From NCBI GenBank assembly GCA_900769905.1, contig CAAGIL010000097.1, positions 1 to 10,889 on the forward strand: a DNA stretch of 10,889 nt. The letters are read 5' to 3'. Of this stretch, positions 7,686 to 10,889 are shown in pieces. Within the stretch, counting starts at the first letter, position 1; every line of letters starts with the position of its first letter. Position numbers and translations under genes: made by a program. The notes beneath the pieces were generated by a model. The model was given only the letters and a program-made list of their open reading frames with translations, was not told the DNA's origin and ran no database searches. This stretch comes from Rikenellaceae bacterium. Its GTDB lineage: Bacteria; Bacteroidota; Bacteroidia; Bacteroidales; UBA932.

Positions 7686-8693
7686 GTGAGAATCAAACTC
7701 AAATACGACCTCAGCTCGCAGAACACTTTCCGTATGAAGGTGTCCTGCGAGTGTTTTGTGGAATATGAGACGGTCAAGGAGCTCGAAGGGCTCAATTTCG
7801 ACCGTCTGCCAAAGCCTCTCCTGCACATAGGAGAGGGGAGTAACCTGCTCTTTACCAAGGACTTCCCCGGTACCGTACTGCACTCCAACATAGAGTTCAT
7901 CAAGTACGTGGATATGGGCTTCGACGAGGTGCCGGTAATCGTGGGCGCGGGCGTTAACTTCGACAGTTTCGTCGAGGAGACCTGCCGCCACGGGCTTTGG
8001 GGCGCGGAGAACCTTTCCCTCATCCCGGGGGAAGTGGGTGCGGCCGCCGTCCAGAACATAGGTGCCTACGGGGTTGAGGTGGCCGACATCATCAGCGGCG
8101 TAGTGTGCTTCGACCTCCTGGAAAAGAAGAAGGTGAAGTTCACGGCCCAGGAATGCTGCTACGGCTACAGGGACTCGTTTTTCAAGCGTCCCGAGAACAA
8201 GGGGAGGTACGTGGTCACCAGCGTGCTCTTCCGCCTCAGCCGCAAAGCCGCTCCGAAAATCGGGTACAAGGGTGTACGCGAGGCCCTGGGCGACAGGGAG
8301 CCCCAGCACCCGACGGAGGTGCGCGAGGCAGTAATCAAGTTGCGCAGGGAGAAACTGCCGGACCCGTTGGAAATCGGCAGTGCAGGCAGTTTTTTCAAGA
8401 ACCCGGTCATCAGCGAGGCGCAGTTCGCGGCCATCTCCCCGGACGGCAGCGCACCCCACTACCTCCTTCCGGGAGGGAAGGTGAAGGTGCCGGCAGCCTG
8501 GCTCATAGACAGTTGCGGGCTCAAGGGGGCGGAATCCGGCGGGGCGAAGGTATATGAAAAGCAGCCGCTGGTAATAGTGAACGACAGCGGGCAGGCATCC
8601 CCGGAGGATGTGCTGGCCCTCGAAGAAAAGATAATCAAGACGGTGGAGGAACGCTACGGCATCACCCTTCACCCGGAAGTAGAGCATATATGA
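7686..8693 (+). CDS. murB: UDP-N-acetylenolpyruvoylglucosamine reductase
   Basis: FAD- and NADPH-dependent enzyme that reduces the MurA product to UDP-N-acetylmuramate in the cytoplasm. It has 335 residues, close to E. coli MurB (342), and is of that type because it retains the YGYRDSFFK segment (159-167) with R162, the counterpart of the catalytic Arg. FAD-binding segments are GEGSNLLF (49-56) and IPGEVGAAAVQNIGAYG (113-129). The proton-donor Ser is S235 in GSAGSFFKNP, and the C-terminal catalytic Glu is E331 in HPEVEHI. The start is the GTG at 7686: the next in-frame ATG (7734) would cut off the conserved NTFRM segment, and the earlier GTG at 7681 hits a stop at its third codon. It lies 12 bases after aspS, and its TGA overlaps the murA ATG (ATGA), which suggests translational coupling. 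Confidence 0.96.
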   Translation: MRIKLKYDLSSQNTFRMKVSCECFVEYETVKELEGLNFDRLPKPLLHIGEGSNLLFTKDFPGTVLHSNIEFIKYVDMGFDEVPVIVGAGVNFDSFVEETCRHGLWGAENLSLIPGEVGAAAVQNIGAYGVEVADIISGVVCFDLLEKKKVKFTAQECCYGYRDSFFKRPENKGRYVVTSVLFRLSRKAAPKIGYKGVREALGDREPQHPTEVREAVIKLRREKLPDPLEIGSAGSFFKNPVISEAQFAAISPDGSAPHYLLPGGKVKVPAAWLIDSCGLKGAESGGAKVYEKQPLVIVNDSGQASPEDVLALEEKIIKTVEERYGITLHPEVEHI

Positions 8694-10000
8694 GTTCATT
8701 TGTAATTGAAGGCGGCCGCCCTCTGAGCGGAAGCATAGAGCCCCAGGGCGCCAAGAACGAGGCCCTGCAGGTGCTCAGTGCCGTGCTCCTCACCGCAGAG
8801 CCCGTGACCATATCCAACCTGCCGGACATCCTGGATGTCAAGAACCTCATCGCCCTGCTGGAAAGTATGGGCGTGTCGGTGCAGAAGCTCGACAAGGGAA
8901 AGTACCGCTTCTGCGCGGGCCACGTGAACGAGTTCTACATCCGCAGCCAGGAGTTCGTCAGGAGATGCGCCCAGCTCCGCGGCTCCGTGATGGTGGTGGG
9001 ACCGCTGCTCTCGCGCTTCGGCCAGGCCTTCTTCCCCAAGCCGGGAGGAGACAAAATCGGACGGCGCAGGGTGGACACCCACATCGACGGCTTTATGAAA
9101 CTGGGGGCCACCTGCTCCTACGACAGCGACAAGCGCGCCTACAACCTCTCCAACGGCAGGAATATGCGCGGCTGCTATATGCTTCTCGATGAGGCTTCGG
9201 TCACCGGCACGGCCAACATCATAATGGCCGCCAGCCTCGCCGAAGGCACCACGACCATATACAACGCCGCCTGCGAACCCTATGTCCAGCAGCTCTGCCG
9301 TATGCTTACCAGAATGGGTGCCCAAATCCAGGGCATAGGCTCCAACCTGCTGACAATCACCGGAGTAAAGGAACTGCACGGAACCAGCCACAGGGTCCTT
9401 CCCGATATGATTGAAGTCGGCTCCTTCATAGGAATGGCGGCCATCACCCAAAGTGAACTTACCATCAAAAACGTCTCCTGGGAGAATCTCGGCATCATCC
9501 CGGAAAGCTTCCGCCGCCTGGGCGTGAAGCTGCTCCAGCAAGGGGACGACATCTACATCCCTGCCCAGGACAGCTACGAGATAGAATCCTTCATCGACGG
9601 CTCCATAATGACTCTCGCCGACGCTCCGTGGCCGGGCCTCACCCCGGACCTTCTGAGCGTGATGCTCGTCGTCGCCACCCAGTGCAAGGGCAGCGTGCTC
9701 ATACACCAGAAGATGTTCGAGAGCAGGCTCTTCTTCGTGGACAAGCTCATTGATATGGGCGCCCAGATCATTCTCTGCGACCCCCACAGGGCCGTAATCA
9801 TAGGCCACGACCACAAAATCCCGCTCAAGGCCAACAGGATGACTTCTCCTGACATCCGCGCCGGCATTGCTATGCTCCTCGCCGCGATGTCCGCGAAGGG
9901 CACTTCCGTAATCGACAACATAGAGCAGATCGACAGGGGCTACGAAGACATTGAGTCGAGGCTCAACGCCCTCGGTGCCAATATAGTAAGAAAAATATGA
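8690..10000 (+). CDS. murA: UDP-N-acetylglucosamine 1-carboxyvinyltransferase (Asp-type active site)
   Basis: Transfers enolpyruvate from PEP to UDP-GlcNAc, the first committed step of peptidoglycan synthesis. It has 436 residues, slightly longer than E. coli MurA (419). K22 and N23 lie in GAKNEAL; the active-site loop reads PGGDKIGRRRVDTH, where D121 replaces the usual Cys (E. coli C115) and R126 aligns with R120. TPDLLS supplies the counterpart of the catalytic D305, and DIRAG that of R397. Cys-to-Asp enzymes remain active and are known to be insensitive to fosfomycin, which alkylates that Cys. The ATG overlaps the murB stop (ATGA), and its own TGA overlaps the next start, so murB, murA and the aspartokinase gene read as one coupled unit, with the two pathway steps in reverse order. 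Identity is very secure; resistance is predicted. Confidence 0.96.
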   Translation: MSSFVIEGGRPLSGSIEPQGAKNEALQVLSAVLLTAEPVTISNLPDILDVKNLIALLESMGVSVQKLDKGKYRFCAGHVNEFYIRSQEFVRRCAQLRGSVMVVGPLLSRFGQAFFPKPGGDKIGRRRVDTHIDGFMKLGATCSYDSDKRAYNLSNGRNMRGCYMLLDEASVTGTANIIMAASLAEGTTTIYNAACEPYVQQLCRMLTRMGAQIQGIGSNLLTITGVKELHGTSHRVLPDMIEVGSFIGMAAITQSELTIKNVSWENLGIIPESFRRLGVKLLQQGDDIYIPAQDSYEIESFIDGSIMTLADAPWPGLTPDLLSVMLVVATQCKGSVLIHQKMFESRLFFVDKLIDMGAQIILCDPHRAVIIGHDHKIPLKANRMTSPDIRAGIAMLLAAMSAKGTSVIDNIEQIDRGYEDIESRLNALGANIVRKI

Positions 10001-10889
10001 TGCAGGTACTCAAATTCGGCGGCAGTTCCGTGGCCGATGCCACGCGCATCTCTGCGGTGCTGGACATAGTGACCGAAGCCGAAAGGCGCGGCCGCGTGGT
10101 CCTGGTGTGCTCTGCCGTCAGCGGCTGCACGGATGCGCTGATAAAGATAGCTGCCTGCACCGATACTGAGGAGAAGCACCGTTTGCTGGACGGGCTGCGT
10201 GCCCGCCACGCCTCCATAGTGCGCAGGCTCTTCACTGGAAAGGAAAGGGAGGAAGCCCAGGCCGACCTGGACTCGCTCTTCGCCGAACTAGGAAACGCCC
10301 GCCCGGAGGACTGCGTGTGCTACGGAGAACTGCTCTCCACCCGCATCATTGCCCGCAAGTGCCTCTGCGAAGGAATTGCCACGCGCTGGATTGACTCCCG
10401 CGCCCTCATACGCTGTATGGGAGGAAAGGTGGTGGAGGGGCTGAGTTACGCCGCCGTCAGCGCTGAGGTCTCCGCCCACCCGGAGGTGCGCCTCTTCGTG
10501 GCACCGGGCTTCATCGCCTCCGATATGGACGGGAATATGACCACCCTCGGCCGCGGAGGCTCCGACTACAGCGCCGCCCTCTACGCCGCCGCCCTCAATG
10601 CCGACAGGCTCGAAATCTGGACCGATGTGCCCGGAATGATGAGCGCCAACCCGAAGGTCGTGCCCTCCGCCCAAACCATACCCGAAATCTCATACGAAGC
10701 CGCGCTCAGCCTCGCATCCGCCGGAGCCAAGGTGCTCTATGCGCCAACGGTGAAGCCTGCGATGGAGGCCGGCATAGCCATAAACATACGCAATAGCTTC
10801 GACCCCCGCCATCCCGGCACAATGGTGTGTGCCCCGTCCCCTTTCCCGCGTGAGCGCTGGATGGGTGTGACGAGCCTTGACGGGGAGGA
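9997..10889 (+). CDS. thrA: Aspartokinase, probably the N-terminal part of bifunctional aspartokinase/homoserine dehydrogenase (runs off the right edge)
   Basis: Phosphorylates aspartate, opening the pathway to lysine/diaminopimelate, threonine and methionine. The 297 visible codons cover the amino-acid kinase domain: KFGGSSV (6-12), VCSAVSG, the YGELLSTR segment with E111, GRGGSDYSAA (R186-D190), IWTDVPGMMSANPKV (from about 207) and a GAKVLY segment. The sequence stops at WMGVTSLDGE, just where the ACT regulatory domains should begin. The kinase core and its short link to the ACT region look more like ThrA-type fusions than monofunctional LysC of Bacteroidota, but the homoserine dehydrogenase half lies outside the window, so thrA is a probable rather than certain symbol. 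Tandem ATGs at 9997 and 10000 overlap the murA stop by four or one base. ATA encodes nine of 17 Ile residues, unlike aspS. Confidence 0.9.
   Translation, partial: MMQVLKFGGSSVADATRISAVLDIVTEAERRGRVVLVCSAVSGCTDALIKIAACTDTEEKHRLLDGLRARHASIVRRLFTGKEREEAQADLDSLFAELGNARPEDCVCYGELLSTRIIARKCLCEGIATRWIDSRALIRCMGGKVVEGLSYAAVSAEVSAHPEVRLFVAPGFIASDMDGNMTTLGRGGSDYSAALYAAALNADRLEIWTDVPGMMSANPKVVPSAQTIPEISYEAALSLASAGAKVLYAPTVKPAMEAGIAINIRNSFDPRHPGTMVCAPSPFPRERWMGVTSLDGE

Noticed and set aside
8696..9814. Long antisense frames opposite murA, and likewise opposite spt, aspS and murB
   Set aside because: Same cause: each is in codon register with a real gene that avoids TTA, CTA and TCA. None shows a protein family.
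1..10889. Mobile element, CRISPR array, toxin-antitoxin, defence or RNA gene
   Set aside because: I found no direct repeat arrays, transposase motifs, tRNA-like folds or unexplained gaps; every gap is under 100 bases and holds at most promoter-like sequence.

Overview
This window is a housekeeping segment of a GC-rich (about 60 % G+C by eye) member of the Bacteroidota, most likely the order Bacteroidales. Several things point that way: Bacteroidota-type promoter boxes (TAnnTTTG) in front of the genes, no Shine-Dalgarno sequences, a Bacteroidales-type serine palmitoyltransferase, and a MurA carrying Asp in place of the catalytic Cys. I see no tRNA, rRNA, CRISPR array, insertion sequence, phage gene or other mobile DNA. 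The window is almost wholly coding; the longest gap is 80 bases.

Layout: bases 1-2492 (minus strand) hold the N-terminal 830 codons of dnaE, the replicative DNA polymerase III alpha subunit, which runs off the left edge. A 75-base divergent promoter region separates it from a plus-strand BaiN/HI0933-type flavoprotein (2568-3776). Next comes a two-gene unit with its own promoter box: a serine palmitoyltransferase-type enzyme (3823-5016) and, 12 bases later, a short-chain dehydrogenase/reductase (5029-5823). This is a good candidate for the first two steps of sphingolipid (or sulfonolipid) base synthesis. A further promoter box precedes aspS (5904-7673), which is followed closely by murB (7686-8693, GTG start), murA (8690-10000) and a truncated aspartokinase, probably bifunctional thrA (9997 to the right edge). 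murB, murA and the aspartokinase overlap by 1-4 bases and are probably co-transcribed, perhaps together with aspS.

How the genes fit together: MurA and MurB carry out the two committed steps to UDP-N-acetylmuramate, and aspartokinase opens the pathway to diaminopimelate, lysine, threonine and methionine. The right half therefore combines cell-wall precursor supply with aspartate use. The middle supplies membrane sphingoid bases.

I found no convincing new defence, mobile or signalling system. The observations most worth following are a strong shortage of the tetranucleotide CATG, the linked spt-SDR pair with an unresolved substrate, the Asp-type MurA, and a dnaE promoter placed so close to the start codon that the mRNA should be leaderless or nearly so.
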